Shown piece after piece: positions 27,372 to 37,508 of a DNA stretch of 57,214 nt. Each line of letters begins with the position of its first letter. The stretch's first letter is position 1. This stretch comes from Clostridiales bacterium. Lineage in GTDB: Bacteria > Bacillota > Clostridia > Lachnospirales > Lachnospiraceae. The notes beneath the pieces are model-generated. The model had not been told where the DNA came from. It was given only the letters and a program-made list of their open reading frames with translations, and made no database searches. The stretch lies in NCBI GenBank assembly GCA_012837865.1, contig DUQJ01000157.1, forward strand, positions 1 to 57,214, given 5' to 3'. Both the position numbers and the translations under genes were made by a program.

Positions 27372-28596
27372 TTCTTAATATACCTGCCCTGTATAATTTA
27401 TCATTATTTAACAGCTGATTATCTGTCTTAGCTAACTCCCCCACTATTTTCCCATTCTCTTCTGAATGTTCTTTAAAAACATATAAAGGATTGATTGTAA
27501 TTTCTCCATTTTCACAATTTAATACTTCTGATATTTCTAATACTCTCCTACTTCTATCACGTAATCTTCCCAATTGAACAATAATATCTATTGCAGCTGA
27601 TATTTGTTTCCTTATAGCAACTATTGGAATCTCTGCTGCCAATAAAACTAGTGTTTCTAGCCGGCTTAACATATCTAGTGTAGAATTCGCATGGCCTGTT
27701 GACAAGGAACCATCATGACCTGTATTAAATGCTTGTAATAAGTCAAAAGCAGCGCCATCTCTAACCTCTCCGATTATTATTCTGTCAGGCCGCATTCTTA
27801 AAGACGTCTTGATAAGATCCCTAATGTTCAATTCATTTTTGCCTTCTGAATTAGCATTCCTTACCTCAAGTCTTACAATATTAGATGTATTTCTAATTTG
27901 TAATTCTGCTGAATCTTCAATTGTAATAATTCTTTCACTTTTTGGAATAAAATTTGATAAAACATTTAGAAATGTTGTTTTTCCAGAACCAGTGCCACCA
28001 CTGATAAAGATATTATATTTAGAAATTACTAGTTTCTCCAGGAAGTCCGCTACTTCACTTGTAACAGAACCATAACTTATTAAATCTTCCATCGTTATAG
28101 GTGTCTCGGGAAACTTCCTTATGGTTACTGCAGGCCCATCTAATGATATAGGAGGTAAAACTATATTAACTCTTGATCCATCTAAAAGTCTGGCATCAAC
28201 TATTGGGCTAGATTCATTTATTATTCTATTGGAATAAGATACAATCTGCTGAATAACATCATTTAATTTAGCATTTGATTTAAAATTCTTACCACTATCA
28301 AATATTTCTCCGCCCTTTTCAATATAAATATTATTAGACCCATTTATCATTATTTCAGTGATTGATTCATCCTCGATAAGCTCTTGTAAAACATCTAATT
28401 TCCTAATTGAATTATATACCTCTTTTTTTATCTGATGCTTATCCACCATACTTATATAAAGACTTTTACTTTCTTTAAGAATTGTTTTGTCAATAACAAT
28501 TAATAACTCTTCATCAGATATTTCTCTGTCTAGATCTATTGCATCAATGACCCCATTTATGATTCTGTCATTAATATCATTTACATAATCACTCAT
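27364..28596 (-). CDS. cpaF: CpaF/TadA pilus assembly ATPase
   Basis: The secretion ATPase powers Flp pilin polymerisation. An N-terminal domain (to about 155) includes LIEDESITEIMINGSNNIYIEKGGEI. The ATPase domain has Walker A FISGGTGSGKTTFLN (about 188-201), the Asp box TIEDSAELQI, Walker B RIIIGEVRDG (about 262-271) and the His box NTGHDGSLSTGHANST. All key residues are intact at 410 residues. It overlaps both neighbours by 8 bases. Confidence 0.96.
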   Translation of the reverse strand: MSDYVNDINDRIINGVIDAIDLDREISDEELLIVIDKTILKESKSLYISMVDKHQIKKEVYNSIRKLDVLQELIEDESITEIMINGSNNIYIEKGGEIFDSGKNFKSNAKLNDVIQQIVSYSNRIINESSPIVDARLLDGSRVNIVLPPISLDGPAVTIRKFPETPITMEDLISYGSVTSEVADFLEKLVISKYNIFISGGTGSGKTTFLNVLSNFIPKSERIITIEDSAELQIRNTSNIVRLEVRNANSEGKNELNIRDLIKTSLRMRPDRIIIGEVRDGAAFDLLQAFNTGHDGSLSTGHANSTLDMLSRLETLVLLAAEIPIVAIRKQISAAIDIIVQLGRLRDRSRRVLEISEVLNCENGEITINPLYVFKEHSEENGKIVGELAKTDNQLLNNDKLYRAGILRND

Positions 28597-29584
28597 TTAT
28601 AAATCTCTCACAATATTTTCTTGCATATTTCATTAGGTCATTTGTTTTAGGATTATCAAGATTTAAAACGTCATTAGCAGAAGCATCATTATAGTCAATA
28701 TGAATTGTACTATAGTCTTTAGAGGGATTACATAGATTGTATTGCCTATCCCATTCCATTAGAATCGCATTTTCATAATTACTTTCAATTATTGGTATAC
28801 ATATATCTTCACTTATATTCATTATATCATTTATGGCTGAGGTAAAAACATTACTATAAAAAACTATATATTCAAAATCTGTCCTTGTTTTTATCTCGTT
28901 TATAATTGCCATAATATTTTCTTTTTCTAATGAAAGTATGTCAAAAGGATGCGTTATTCCTGAGATATATTCTAAATGATTTTCAACTTCAAGAAGGTTT
29001 AGTAACTTTCCTTCTAAATTGCTAGTATCTTTGGAATAATATATTAATTCAGATAAATTAAAATTAGATATGTCATTATTATTTATGGATGTGTTAAAGA
29101 TGTCTAGAATAATAAATAGAGTTTTTTTATATTGAGATAAATTTCGGGATATTAACCATGAAAGTTTTAACTTTATCAAGTCATTATTCATATCAAATAT
29201 AGTTAATATCCTTTTTTTATCTCCACTAAATTTTTTTTGATATTTACTAGCTCCATTCATGTGTAAAGAAAGTATAGAATTAAGGATGTTAGAAACATTT
29301 TGATATTTAAATAAGTATTCGTCTCCATGATTTACTTTATCTTGGACTTCTGTTAATATTAGCGTGTTTTTATACATTTCGAGTATCCCATTTTCCGACA
29401 TCATATTTTCATTAATTAAAATAACACAATGTTCGTCTTGTCTGATGTGTAAAAACTCTTCTAAACTATTTGTTTTTGTAAATATACTTATATCTAAGTT
29501 CATAGATTGATTTCTTTTCAAATAATTCATTAAACGAGTTGAATACTCTATGTCAGAATCACATATTGCCAAGGTAGTTATCAT
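28589..29584 (-). CDS. TadZ/CpaE-like protein lacking a P-loop
   Basis: The first gene of the Tad operon starts MITTLAICDSDIEYSTRLMNYLKRN, resembling an atypical receiver domain (ICDSD) as in TadZ/CpaE. A MinD-like domain follows (ILTIFDMNNDLIKLKLSWLISRNLSQYKKTLFIILDIFN), but where CpaE has a GGxGKT P-loop there is FDMNNDLIK, so ATP binding is doubtful. TadZ proteins localise the pilus machine to the pole. The assignment rests on position and fold pattern more than on sequence identity. GGAGGTG lies upstream of the ATG. Confidence 0.65.
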   Translation of the reverse strand: MITTLAICDSDIEYSTRLMNYLKRNQSMNLDISIFTKTNSLEEFLHIRQDEHCVILINENMMSENGILEMYKNTLILTEVQDKVNHGDEYLFKYQNVSNILNSILSLHMNGASKYQKKFSGDKKRILTIFDMNNDLIKLKLSWLISRNLSQYKKTLFIILDIFNTSINNNDISNFNLSELIYYSKDTSNLEGKLLNLLEVENHLEYISGITHPFDILSLEKENIMAIINEIKTRTDFEYIVFYSNVFTSAINDIMNISEDICIPIIESNYENAILMEWDRQYNLCNPSKDYSTIHIDYNDASANDVLNLDNPKTNDLMKYARKYCERFINE

Positions 29585-29670
29585 TGAACATATTGCACCT
29601 CCTATTTAAATGTAAGATTGTTTTATTGCTAGAACATGGGAGAATATCTAAAAAGATTTAGCCTATGCAT

Positions 29671-29699
29671 ATAGTACTATATCCCCATATACCTGTCAA
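29671..29699 (-). promoter_or_regulatory. Putative Tad operon promoter
   Basis: On the minus strand TTGACA-N17-TACTAT lies about 85 bases upstream of the tadZ-like start. The -35 is perfect; the -10 matches four of six and lies inside the palindrome TATAGTACTATA, which could also be an operator. Confidence 0.5.
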
Positions 29700-29790
29700 T
29701 AAATTATGTGCAAATTCCTACTTTTTGTTACTTCTATCTAATATCTCATTCCTTTGTTGGCACATTTCAACAAACTCAAGTTTAAACCCA

Positions 29791-30063
29791 CTATTTGAAG
29801 TTAAAATAGGCCGATATCATATATAATAACATAACACCTGGCAATCCAAGCACGCCATTAGTTAAAATCGTTACTGGATTAATTCCTACCCTTATACTAT
29901 ATCCACTATACTTAATACATAAATCAATTATATAAACTAATGTTGTCCCTATAAAAATCCTTAGCAAAAAGTTTACAATTATATCTGGTCTACTTTTAAT
30001 TATGCTATATAAAATAATAATAACACAAACTATCATTATCACGATTAATATTATATTCTGCAT
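29791..30063 (-). CDS. bofA: BofA family pro-sigma-K processing inhibitor
   Basis: This small membrane protein of 90 residues has two or three hydrophobic segments. The C-terminal half, SIRVGINPVTILTNGVLGLPGVMLLYMISAYF, is the hallmark of BofA. In Bacillus it holds SpoIVFB inactive in the outer forespore membrane until SpoIVFA is cut; in Clostridia the role is less clear. AAGGAAGG precedes the ATG. Here it diverges from yaaL, whereas in Bacillus the two follow recR in one direction. Confidence 0.9.
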   Translation of the reverse strand: MQNIILIVIMIVCVIIILYSIIKSRPDIIVNFLLRIFIGTTLVYIIDLCIKYSGYSIRVGINPVTILTNGVLGLPGVMLLYMISAYFNFK

Positions 30064-30204
30064 TTGTCTAACCTTCCTTTTTAAAATGAATCTTAATACA
30101 ATATATACATGGTTATCCTTTTTATTCTATTTCATTAGTATAAAATTAGAATTATATACCTATACTTATTATAAGAATATTAAAATGCTAAGGGTGGTGT
30201 TATA

Positions 30205-30444
30205 ATGCTATTTTTTTCAAAGAAAATGAAAACCGTACACCAGAAAGATTTATTAATCGAAGAACTTAATCAAACAAAAATAGCACTTGAATCTGCATAT
30301 TCAAATTTTGAAAATGTAATTGATCCAGATTTAATAGATTGTTATATTTTCGAATTAAATGCCGTTCAACAAAGATATAAGTTTTTATTAAAAGAGGCAA
30401 AGAATCTAGACAGCTTTTGTCCAATGTCCAAATCTATTGTCTAA
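30205..30444 (+). CDS. yaaL: YaaL family (DUF2508) protein
   Basis: A 79-residue soluble helical protein (KDLLIEELNQTKIALESAYSNFENVIDPDLIDCYIFELNAVQQRYKFLLKEAKNL). This pattern is that of YaaL/DUF2508, whose gene in many Firmicutes lies between recR and bofA. The function is unknown. The ATG follows AAGGGTGGTG. A strong terminator shared with the convergent fliS-like gene follows. Confidence 0.85.
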   Translation: MLFFSKKMKTVHQKDLLIEELNQTKIALESAYSNFENVIDPDLIDCYIFELNAVQQRYKFLLKEAKNLDSFCPMSKSIV

Positions 30445-30447
30445 ATT

Positions 30448-30488
30448 AAAAACACCCTATGCTTGTCTTGATTTCATAGGGTGTTTTT
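30448..30488. terminator. Bidirectional terminator yaaL / fliS
   Basis: AAAAACACCCTATG / CATAGGGTGTTTTT is a perfect 14-base stem with a 13-base loop between two convergent genes, ending in T-runs on both strands. Confidence 0.93.
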
Positions 30489-30492
30489 AGTA

Positions 30493-30969
30493 TTAAGCTT
30501 TAAAGCCACGGTTATTATCTAGATTTATAAAGGTTTCATTTACATTATTCTTTCCGTATGTTAATCCTGCGTATACTTTTTGCGTATTTTGCATTACAGG
30601 ACCACTATCATCTTCTTTACTAATTTCATTAAAAGCAAATAATAATTTTTCAATTATATTAGCTGCATCTTTTAAAAATGTTGAATCTTCTTTAATAATT
30701 GATAAGACCAAACATTTACTAGCATATAGATACAGGTGAAGCAACTCATATGAAATAATATATTTGTAATCTAATGTGCCTATTAATTCTTTAAGAAATT
30801 TATTAGCAAAATTTAGACTTTTAGTAAACTCTTCAATATCTTGATTGCTAATTGAATCCTCAGCATCATTTAAACATTGTAATATAATTTCGTATTGTAT
30901 CACAACTAATTCTGTTTTTGATGCTTGCGTTGTTCTTTTAGCAAATGCTTGAATTAGATCATTTCTCAT
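30493..30969 (-). CDS. fliS: FliS-like flagellar export chaperone
   Basis: FliS binds flagellin C-termini and keeps subunits unpolymerised before export. The FliS-like core is RNDLIQAFAKRTTQASKTELVVIQYEIILQCLNDAEDSI ... FTKSLNFANKFLKELIGTLDYKY ... LLHLYLYASKCLV. The protein is longer (about 158 residues) than typical FliS and diverged, with an extra C-terminal tail, but it directly follows the flagellin gene. The ATG start is preferred over the upstream GTG because AGAGAG is correctly spaced from it. Confidence 0.78.
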   Translation of the reverse strand: MRNDLIQAFAKRTTQASKTELVVIQYEIILQCLNDAEDSISNQDIEEFTKSLNFANKFLKELIGTLDYKYIISYELLHLYLYASKCLVLSIIKEDSTFLKDAANIIEKLLFAFNEISKEDDSGPVMQNTQKVYAGLTYGKNNVNETFINLDNNRGFKA

Positions 30970-31003
30970 TATTTTCACTCTCTCTATAAATATAATCTAT
31001 AAA

Positions 31004-32554
31004 TTAATTTTGTAATAACGAAAGTATAGATTGTGGTCTTTGATTTGCTTGTGCCAACATAGATATACCGGCTTGTGATAAAACATTTTGTTGGGTATAT
31101 TCTGCCATCTCTGCTGCCATGTCTGTATCCTCTATACGTGATAAGGATTCCGTCATATTTTCTGATGTTACATCTAAATTAGAAATTGAATGCTCAAGCC
31201 TGTTTTGATATGCTCCGAGTTTTGAACGTATTGCAGACACTTCGTTAATAGCAAAGTCTAATAACCCTATTGCCTTTTGTGCTCCTTCTGATGTCGCTAT
31301 ATTAATCTTATCAATTCCAAGCGTCTCTGGATTAACCTTAGGAATTCTTATAGACATTACTTGGCCTTCATTTGCACCAATTTGTATATCCATAGGACCT
31401 GCATTAAGAACTGAAACATTAACAGCTACCTCTAATGAATCTGCTACAGCAACACCTATCGTAGCCGGTGTTGTCGTGTTAGCAATTATAGAATCTTCAA
31501 ATACTGTTCCCACTGCACCAGGAGTTAATTCAAACACCATCTTAAAACTATTGCTATCTGATACTGTAACTTTTGTACCATTTACTTGTATCGTTGCAGT
31601 ATTAGCGAACTCTGTTCCCGCTTCAATTACTACACTTGCCTTCGCATCGTGGCCCTCTGCTGCCGATTTCGCAATAGAGAATCCAAATAAACCTGCTAGG
31701 TCTTCATTATCACAATATAATTCTATTTTCTGCTCTGAACCATATTCTCTACTAACAAAAGCTAATCTATTATCATCTTTTAGCTCATCTCGTTCATATC
31801 CAGCAGTATCTAAGTTTTCATCAATACTTGGAGGCAAATCTACTACTGTAAATATATCAATATTAACAGCATCACAAGCATTTCTCATCTTTGCAAACGC
31901 TTCATCTATTGTGTCCTCTGCCTTAATATAAACCGTTTCTCCGTTAATATTAATCGAACCATCAGAACCTACTTTTTGTTCCGATGTATCACCAGTTATC
32001 CCATCAATTACACTTCCCAAAAGTACTGCCTGTCTAGCATCTTGAGTTATATTTATTTTATAATCTCCTACCGACACCGTATCAGATAATGAAATCAAAT
32101 TTATACTATTGTTGCTTGAATAGGATTTTCTATCGATTGACCCATCAAGTAAAGGAACTGTATTAAACTCAGTATTCTCTGAAATCCTACTTATTTCCTG
32201 ACTTAATTGATCTATCTCTGCCTGAATGGCTTTTCTGTCTTCAATAGTATAGACTCCATTTGCAGATTGTACAGACAATTCTCTCATTCTTTGTAACATT
32301 GCCTCTACTTCAATTAGTGCTCCCTCCGCTGTTTGAATTACTGAAATACCATCTGCTGCATTTCTAGACGCTTGATCTAAACCAGCTATTTGCGTTCTCA
32401 TTTTCTCAGAAATCGCTAGTCCTGCAGAGTCATCTGCTGCACTATTTATTCTAAACCCTGATGATAGTTTCTGAAGGCTTTTATCTAATTTATTGTTTGT
32501 TTTAAATAATTGATTGTTTGCTTTTAAAGCTGAAATATTATGGTTAATTCTCAT
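31004..32554 (-). CDS. hag: Flagellin
   Basis: The N-terminal D0/D1 region ([80 protein letters not shown]) and C-terminal region ([70 protein letters not shown]) are fully conserved. About 290 residues of variable, surface-exposed sequence lie between them (about 150-430), more than in the short Bacillus Hag. AAAGGAA precedes the ATG. It follows the FliK-like giant by 18 bases and is followed by fliS. Confidence 0.97.
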   Translation of the reverse strand: MRINHNISALKANNQLFKTNNKLDKSLQKLSSGFRINSAADDSAGLAISEKMRTQIAGLDQASRNAADGISVIQTAEGALIEVEAMLQRMRELSVQSANGVYTIEDRKAIQAEIDQLSQEISRISENTEFNTVPLLDGSIDRKSYSSNNSINLISLSDTVSVGDYKINITQDARQAVLLGSVIDGITGDTSEQKVGSDGSININGETVYIKAEDTIDEAFAKMRNACDAVNIDIFTVVDLPPSIDENLDTAGYERDELKDDNRLAFVSREYGSEQKIELYCDNEDLAGLFGFSIAKSAAEGHDAKASVVIEAGTEFANTATIQVNGTKVTVSDSNSFKMVFELTPGAVGTVFEDSIIANTTTPATIGVAVADSLEVAVNVSVLNAGPMDIQIGANEGQVMSIRIPKVNPETLGIDKINIATSEGAQKAIGLLDFAINEVSAIRSKLGAYQNRLEHSISNLDVTSENMTESLSRIEDTDMAAEMAEYTQQNVLSQAGISMLAQANQRPQSILSLLQN

Positions 32555-32572
32555 ATTGTTTTTCCTTTCTTT

Positions 32573-35551
32573 TTATATCTTATTTAGTATCCCTATAAAT
32601 TGTCTTGCAATGTTAAATAAACTATTGTTAGATATATTGCCTTGCTCACTCGTCATCTTTGTATCGAGCTTGTTAGGTATGTAGATGTTTTTACTCATAG
32701 AATCCAAGGCATAGTTTGTATTGTTATATGATATATCTTCTGATTCAACTATTTCTCTAAATATATAATCATTTTCTTTTATTAAATCTAGTCCCTTCTT
32801 GGTATCACATAAAACAAGACCAGTAAAATTTCCTTGCTTTACATTGTATGATAAATTTACTCTTCCTATTGTTTCTGATGAATATGCTATTGCAACTTGT
32901 GAACTTCCTTTGTCTCCATCAATTATAGTTAAATTTATATTAGCTATCTTACCATCTTCTTCTACTGGGATTTGATAAAATCTCTTGTTCGCTAATTGAA
33001 CTGTAAATCTGTTTAACTTCCTAAGCCCAACTATTTGATCAACTTCTTTACTGTCCCTTTCTTCTGTTAAAATCATTTCGTCTAAAATATTATCTATATC
33101 ACTACTAATTTCATTAATTAATTCCTTTATTTTAAACTCGTCACTAAACTTATCGGAAAGTGAGCCTGCTTTCTTAATAGCTTCTTCTGTTTTTTCATTC
33201 CTTTTGTTGTTTGATAATCTATCTAATTCTTGATAAATATTGCTATCATTTTCTAATACATGCTTAGCCAATCCAATGTTATTGATAGTTTCACCCATAT
33301 TAAAGTTCTTTAAAAATGAAATAGCAGCATCAGATTCATCTAAATTCTCTTTTATTTCCTCTACTTTGTCCATATTTTCAAAATCTTTCGTCTCTATGCT
33401 CGTGTTAATTAGTTTATCATGCAGTTTCTCTAACGAAAAATCCAATATTTCTGCTTCATCCATATCCCTTTCAATATTAGCCAGTCTATCAGGTGTAATT
33501 TCGTCTATTATACCTTTTATCAGTTCTTGATTAAATTCACCAAATGACCCTTCTATCTGATCTAGAATTTTCTCTTTATTAAGTTTTAATTCTTCTAAAA
33601 GTCCAAACTCTTCATTGATTCTAAGATCTATATTTATTTTATTAATATTTGATGCTTTTAAAAGATTCTTTAAATTTACTTCTTGATTTGAATTTATCAA
33701 CGAACCTAGGGCTGCTCCATCTGTTCTATCCACAGCATGTAGTAATCTATAAATACCTACATATGTATTTCTTTGTTCTTCTGTTATATTATTGTTTTTT
33801 TCAAGCTTCCATAAAAAGTCACTGTACTTTTCATCTGGATGCTCGCCTAATTCAGTTTTAATGTTTTTAATTTCTTCATTTAATTCAAATAAAGGTGTTT
33901 TTATTGGATTAATATCATTTTTTATTAAATGCATTGTTACCATAGGTGTAAGATTTTTAACTAATTCATTTAATTGCATATCATAACTCTTAATTTGATT
34001 AATATTTTCAGGCGTTAAATCCATACTGTTATAGGCTAATATTCTAGCAGCTCTTTGATTAAGCGAAGTGTTTTCTATATTTAATTCATTTAAAAGAGTA
34101 TCCATATTCTGAAATGCTTTTTTAATTGAATCTCCATATTCACTAGTCGGCCTTGTTATTAAAAGTTCATATGCTTGATTAGCTTTTTCAAGTTGGCTAT
34201 TAAGCTTTTGGCTTTCATCTACTAAAGATTCTAAGGTCTCAACATATCTACTATTTAATGTTTTACCTATTATATAAATAGGTGCTTTTTTAATATCTTC
34301 AATTTTCTCTACAGTATTTTTAAATGTTTCTATACTTTCCTGATTATTCTTTACACCATTCTTCTCAAATAATTCTTGATAATATTTGTTTTCCATTGAC
34401 TTGAGTTCTTTTACAATCTTCTCTAATGGCTCTATATCAACCTCAATTCCATTATCTTTTAAAGCCTTAGCAGATTCATAAGTGAGTTTTAATCTTATTT
34501 CATGTAATTGTCTTTTTACTGAAACTTCATCAATTTTATCGCTATTTATTTCCACATTATTTAATGGATAGCCTTTATTTGATTTTATTAGATTATTTAA
34601 ATTGATTTCTTTTTTCTGTTTTATTAATTTCTCTATATCTTTTTCCGAAAGTTTTTTTATATCCTCAACTAGGTCAGATATGTTTTTATTCTGATCAATT
34701 ATCAATGTATCTTTTGCTTCTGTGCCATTTAACATAGCATTATTAATTTTATCAATAATTTCTTCTTTATCTATCAGTTTATCAATATTATCTAATTGTG
34801 TTTTATAAACTATGTTTTCTTTATTTACCGGAATATTGTTATTAATACACCATTGAGCTATTTGCATATTTCCTTGGTCTGCCTCTAGGCCATTATTATT
34901 TAAATATATTGATATTTTAGGATTAAGTTGCTCCCACATATCTTCTGGAATTTGGTCTAAACCATCTTTTTTACTGTCTTTTATATATTGTGCCTTATAT
35001 ATGTTCTCTATAGATGGTTGCAAATTATTTTTTACAAGATATACTATTGAATCATTGGGTAGTGGTCCGATGGAATTAGCTAAGTTTAAGGCATCTTGTA
35101 TACCTGATACTGCTTGCATAACCTTTTCTTGATTTTCATTATCTATCTTCTTGATTTCCTCAAGTATTTGAGCTAATCCCTCTATACTATAATTATCTAG
35201 AGATATCCCTTGTGCTTTGATTTTATTATACTCTTCCATTGATAAGCTCTTTACTATATTTATAATTTTGTTCTTTAGCTCATATCTTTCCACTTGTTCT
35301 TTATTATTATCAGCATTAATCTTATTTTGATTTAAAAATGTTTTTTGTTCCTTATTAAATCTGTTTCCTGGTGAAGATGCTTTTTCAATCTCATCATCCT
35401 GCTTATCTTCAGTTTGATTTTCATTTGTTTCAATATCTTCATCAGATTCTTCTATTTTAGTATTATTCTTAAGATCATGAACTTTACAATCTTTGTTAAA
35501 AACCGTATAATCATATTTACCTATATTATTATTCATATTCTTCACACTCAC
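32573..35551 (-). CDS. Large DUF6240-like protein with FliK-like C-terminus
   Basis: A 992-residue acidic, Asn/Lys/Glu-rich helical protein. Several loosely repeated modules are visible, each with an LK-N-x-P...NI-x-x-Y/L pattern (for example LPNDSIVYLVKNNLQPSIENIYKAQY, MAQWCINNNIPVNKENIVYKTQ, TAARILAYNSMDLTPENINQIK). I recall this style as DUF6240. Residues about 880-960 (RFYQIPVEEDGKIANINLTIIDGDKGSSQVAIAYSSETIGRVNLSYNVKQGNFTGLVL) resemble the hook-length-control (FliK) C-terminal domain. With a sigma-28 promoter upstream and flagellin downstream, a flagellar role is likely. The start is uncertain: an ATG at 35536 is an alternative to the GTG used. Confidence 0.7.
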   Translation of the reverse strand: MSVKNMNNNIGKYDYTVFNKDCKVHDLKNNTKIEESDEDIETNENQTEDKQDDEIEKASSPGNRFNKEQKTFLNQNKINADNNKEQVERYELKNKIINIVKSLSMEEYNKIKAQGISLDNYSIEGLAQILEEIKKIDNENQEKVMQAVSGIQDALNLANSIGPLPNDSIVYLVKNNLQPSIENIYKAQYIKDSKKDGLDQIPEDMWEQLNPKISIYLNNNGLEADQGNMQIAQWCINNNIPVNKENIVYKTQLDNIDKLIDKEEIIDKINNAMLNGTEAKDTLIIDQNKNISDLVEDIKKLSEKDIEKLIKQKKEINLNNLIKSNKGYPLNNVEINSDKIDEVSVKRQLHEIRLKLTYESAKALKDNGIEVDIEPLEKIVKELKSMENKYYQELFEKNGVKNNQESIETFKNTVEKIEDIKKAPIYIIGKTLNSRYVETLESLVDESQKLNSQLEKANQAYELLITRPTSEYGDSIKKAFQNMDTLLNELNIENTSLNQRAARILAYNSMDLTPENINQIKSYDMQLNELVKNLTPMVTMHLIKNDINPIKTPLFELNEEIKNIKTELGEHPDEKYSDFLWKLEKNNNITEEQRNTYVGIYRLLHAVDRTDGAALGSLINSNQEVNLKNLLKASNINKINIDLRINEEFGLLEELKLNKEKILDQIEGSFGEFNQELIKGIIDEITPDRLANIERDMDEAEILDFSLEKLHDKLINTSIETKDFENMDKVEEIKENLDESDAAISFLKNFNMGETINNIGLAKHVLENDSNIYQELDRLSNNKRNEKTEEAIKKAGSLSDKFSDEFKIKELINEISSDIDNILDEMILTEERDSKEVDQIVGLRKLNRFTVQLANKRFYQIPVEEDGKIANINLTIIDGDKGSSQVAIAYSSETIGRVNLSYNVKQGNFTGLVLCDTKKGLDLIKENDYIFREIVESEDISYNNTNYALDSMSKNIYIPNKLDTKMTSEQGNISNNSLFNIARQFIGILNKI

Positions 35552-35588
35552 TTCAAAATTAATTAATACGTCAATTAAATCATTTTAT

Positions 35589-35616
35589 ATATCGACCAAA
35601 AACCTTTATAGCTTTA
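35589..35616 (-). promoter_or_regulatory. Sigma-28 (SigD) promoter of the flagellin operon
   Basis: On the minus strand TAAA-N16-GTCGATAT matches the flagellar sigma consensus TAAA-N15/16-GCCGATAA with one change in the core. It lies about 40 bases before the start of the FliK-like gene and would transcribe that gene, flagellin and fliS. Confidence 0.75.
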
Positions 35617-35708
35617 ATAATTTACACTTAAATCAACATACAAATATAGGTTGATGAATAAAGATATATAATATAGACTAATATTTTGTAAAATATTATG
35701 GGGGTATT

Positions 35709-37445
35709 ATGGCAAATAAAAAATTTAAATTATCTTTTATTGTAATAGTATTTATTATAGCAAGCTTGTTCACTGGTTGCTCAAATCAAAATCATAAACA
35801 ACAAGAGGAGTTTAGTAAATTTATTACAAGCTTTTTTATAAAGGAAGTTCAATCAGATACACTCTCTCTAAATTATTCATTAGCTTATCCTGAGAAATAT
35901 GGTATTGTAATTGAAGATGTTTCACTTGGTTCATATTCTGTTGAAAGTATGAGCCATTCAATAATAGCCTCTGAAAATTACATAAAAAAATTAAATTCAT
36001 TTAATTATAAGTTGCTAAACGATGAACAAAAATTAACTTATGATATTTTAAAGGGCTATCTTGACCTTGATCTAAGTTATAATGATTTCTTGTTTTATAG
36101 TGAAGCCCTTGGTCCATCAACCGGAATTCAAGCACAGCTTCCCATTTTATTAGCTGAATATAACTTTTATTCAAAAAAAGATATAGATAATTATATCGAC
36201 CTTTTACCATGTGTTTACTCATATTTTAAAGATATATCAGAATTTGAGATAGAAAAAGCTAACCATAATTTATTTATGAGTGATGAGATAGCAGATAAAA
36301 TAATTGATCAATGTAATATGTTTACACTTGATCCCGATAATAATTTTTTAATAATATATTTTAACAGAAAAATAGAAGAATTTGACGGATTAACAGAAGC
36401 TGAAATTGATAATTATAAGAATCTAAATGAGGCCGCTGTACTTGAACATGTTATCCCGGCTTATGAGTTGTTAACACAAACATTGTCTAGTTTGAAAGGA
36501 AGGGGCTTAAATAACCAAGGATTATCTCATTTTTCAAAAGGTAAGGAGTATTATAAATATCTTTTAAAATATAAAACAGGTAGCAATAAAGACATAAATG
36601 ATATTATTGCTATGCTAGATCAAACCATTGAAAATAAAACCGCAAAAATAAACACTTTATTTGCTTCTGATGAAAAACTTATAGATAATTATATTAATTT
36701 TGAATCTTTTCCTATTACAGATCCCAAATTAATTCTCGAGGATTTAAAAGTTAAAATACGTAGGGATTTCCCAGAATCAATTCCAACAAATTGTAATATA
36801 AAATCCGTCCCAGATTCATTATCTGAATATCTAAGTCCTGCCATGTATTTAGTACCCGCTATAGATGATTATTTAGATAATACTATTTATATAAATGATT
36901 ATAAAACATCCTCACAAATATATACTACTATTGCCCATGAGGGATACCCTGGTCACCTATATCAAAATGTATATTTTAGGAATCAAAATCCTGCTCCTAT
37001 TAGGAATATTCTTAACTTCCCTGGTTATACAGAAGGTTGGGCAACATATGTAGAGCTATATTCATATCATTTATCAGGTATAAATGATAATCTTGCAGAA
37101 TTTTTTGAACATAATAATCTTATTATCCTATGTATGTATGCTCGAGCAGATATTGGTATTCATTATGAAGGATGGGATCAAAAACAAGCTGTTAAATATA
37201 TCAAATCCTTTGGTGTCAACGATAATATATCCAAAGAAATATATAAAACTTTATTGGAAGAGCCAGGCATATACCTACCTTATTCGGTTGGTTGTCTTGA
37301 AATATTAAATCTAAGAGATAAGGCTGAAGGTTCATTAAAAGAAGATTTTAATCTTAAAGAATTTCATAGGTTTTTACTAGAAATAGGGCCTGCTCAATTT
37401 CATATAATAGAAACAGAGCTTGATAGCTGGATCAAAACCCAGTAA
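35709..37445 (+). CDS. DUF885 family metallopeptidase lipoprotein
   Basis: An N-terminal signal with lipobox (FIIASLFTGCSNQ) indicates a lipoprotein on the outer face of the membrane. The DUF885 peptidase signature is intact: TIAHEGYPGHLYQNVYFR (HExxH-like zinc site, about residue 410) and FPGYTEGWATYVELYSYHL (Glu ligand). The C-terminal GPAQFHIIETELDSWI fits the family. It probably trims extracellular peptides. At 578 residues it is a normal size. GGGGGTA precedes the ATG. It diverges from the flagellar operon. Confidence 0.9.
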   Translation: MANKKFKLSFIVIVFIIASLFTGCSNQNHKQQEEFSKFITSFFIKEVQSDTLSLNYSLAYPEKYGIVIEDVSLGSYSVESMSHSIIASENYIKKLNSFNYKLLNDEQKLTYDILKGYLDLDLSYNDFLFYSEALGPSTGIQAQLPILLAEYNFYSKKDIDNYIDLLPCVYSYFKDISEFEIEKANHNLFMSDEIADKIIDQCNMFTLDPDNNFLIIYFNRKIEEFDGLTEAEIDNYKNLNEAAVLEHVIPAYELLTQTLSSLKGRGLNNQGLSHFSKGKEYYKYLLKYKTGSNKDINDIIAMLDQTIENKTAKINTLFASDEKLIDNYINFESFPITDPKLILEDLKVKIRRDFPESIPTNCNIKSVPDSLSEYLSPAMYLVPAIDDYLDNTIYINDYKTSSQIYTTIAHEGYPGHLYQNVYFRNQNPAPIRNILNFPGYTEGWATYVELYSYHLSGINDNLAEFFEHNNLIILCMYARADIGIHYEGWDQKQAVKYIKSFGVNDNISKEIYKTLLEEPGIYLPYSVGCLEILNLRDKAEGSLKEDFNLKEFHRFLLEIGPAQFHIIETELDSWIKTQ

Positions 37446-37462
37446 AATTACAGAAAACTTAA

Positions 37463-37503
37463 AAAGAGGCACAAAACTTTGTATTCTAGTTTTGTACCTC
37501 TTT
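37463..37503. terminator. Bidirectional terminator DUF885 / metG
   Basis: AAAGAGGCACAAAACT and AGTTTTGTACCTCTTT pair with a single mismatch across a 9-base loop, between the convergent ends of the DUF885 gene and metG. Confidence 0.88.
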
Positions 37504-37508
37504 CTTAT

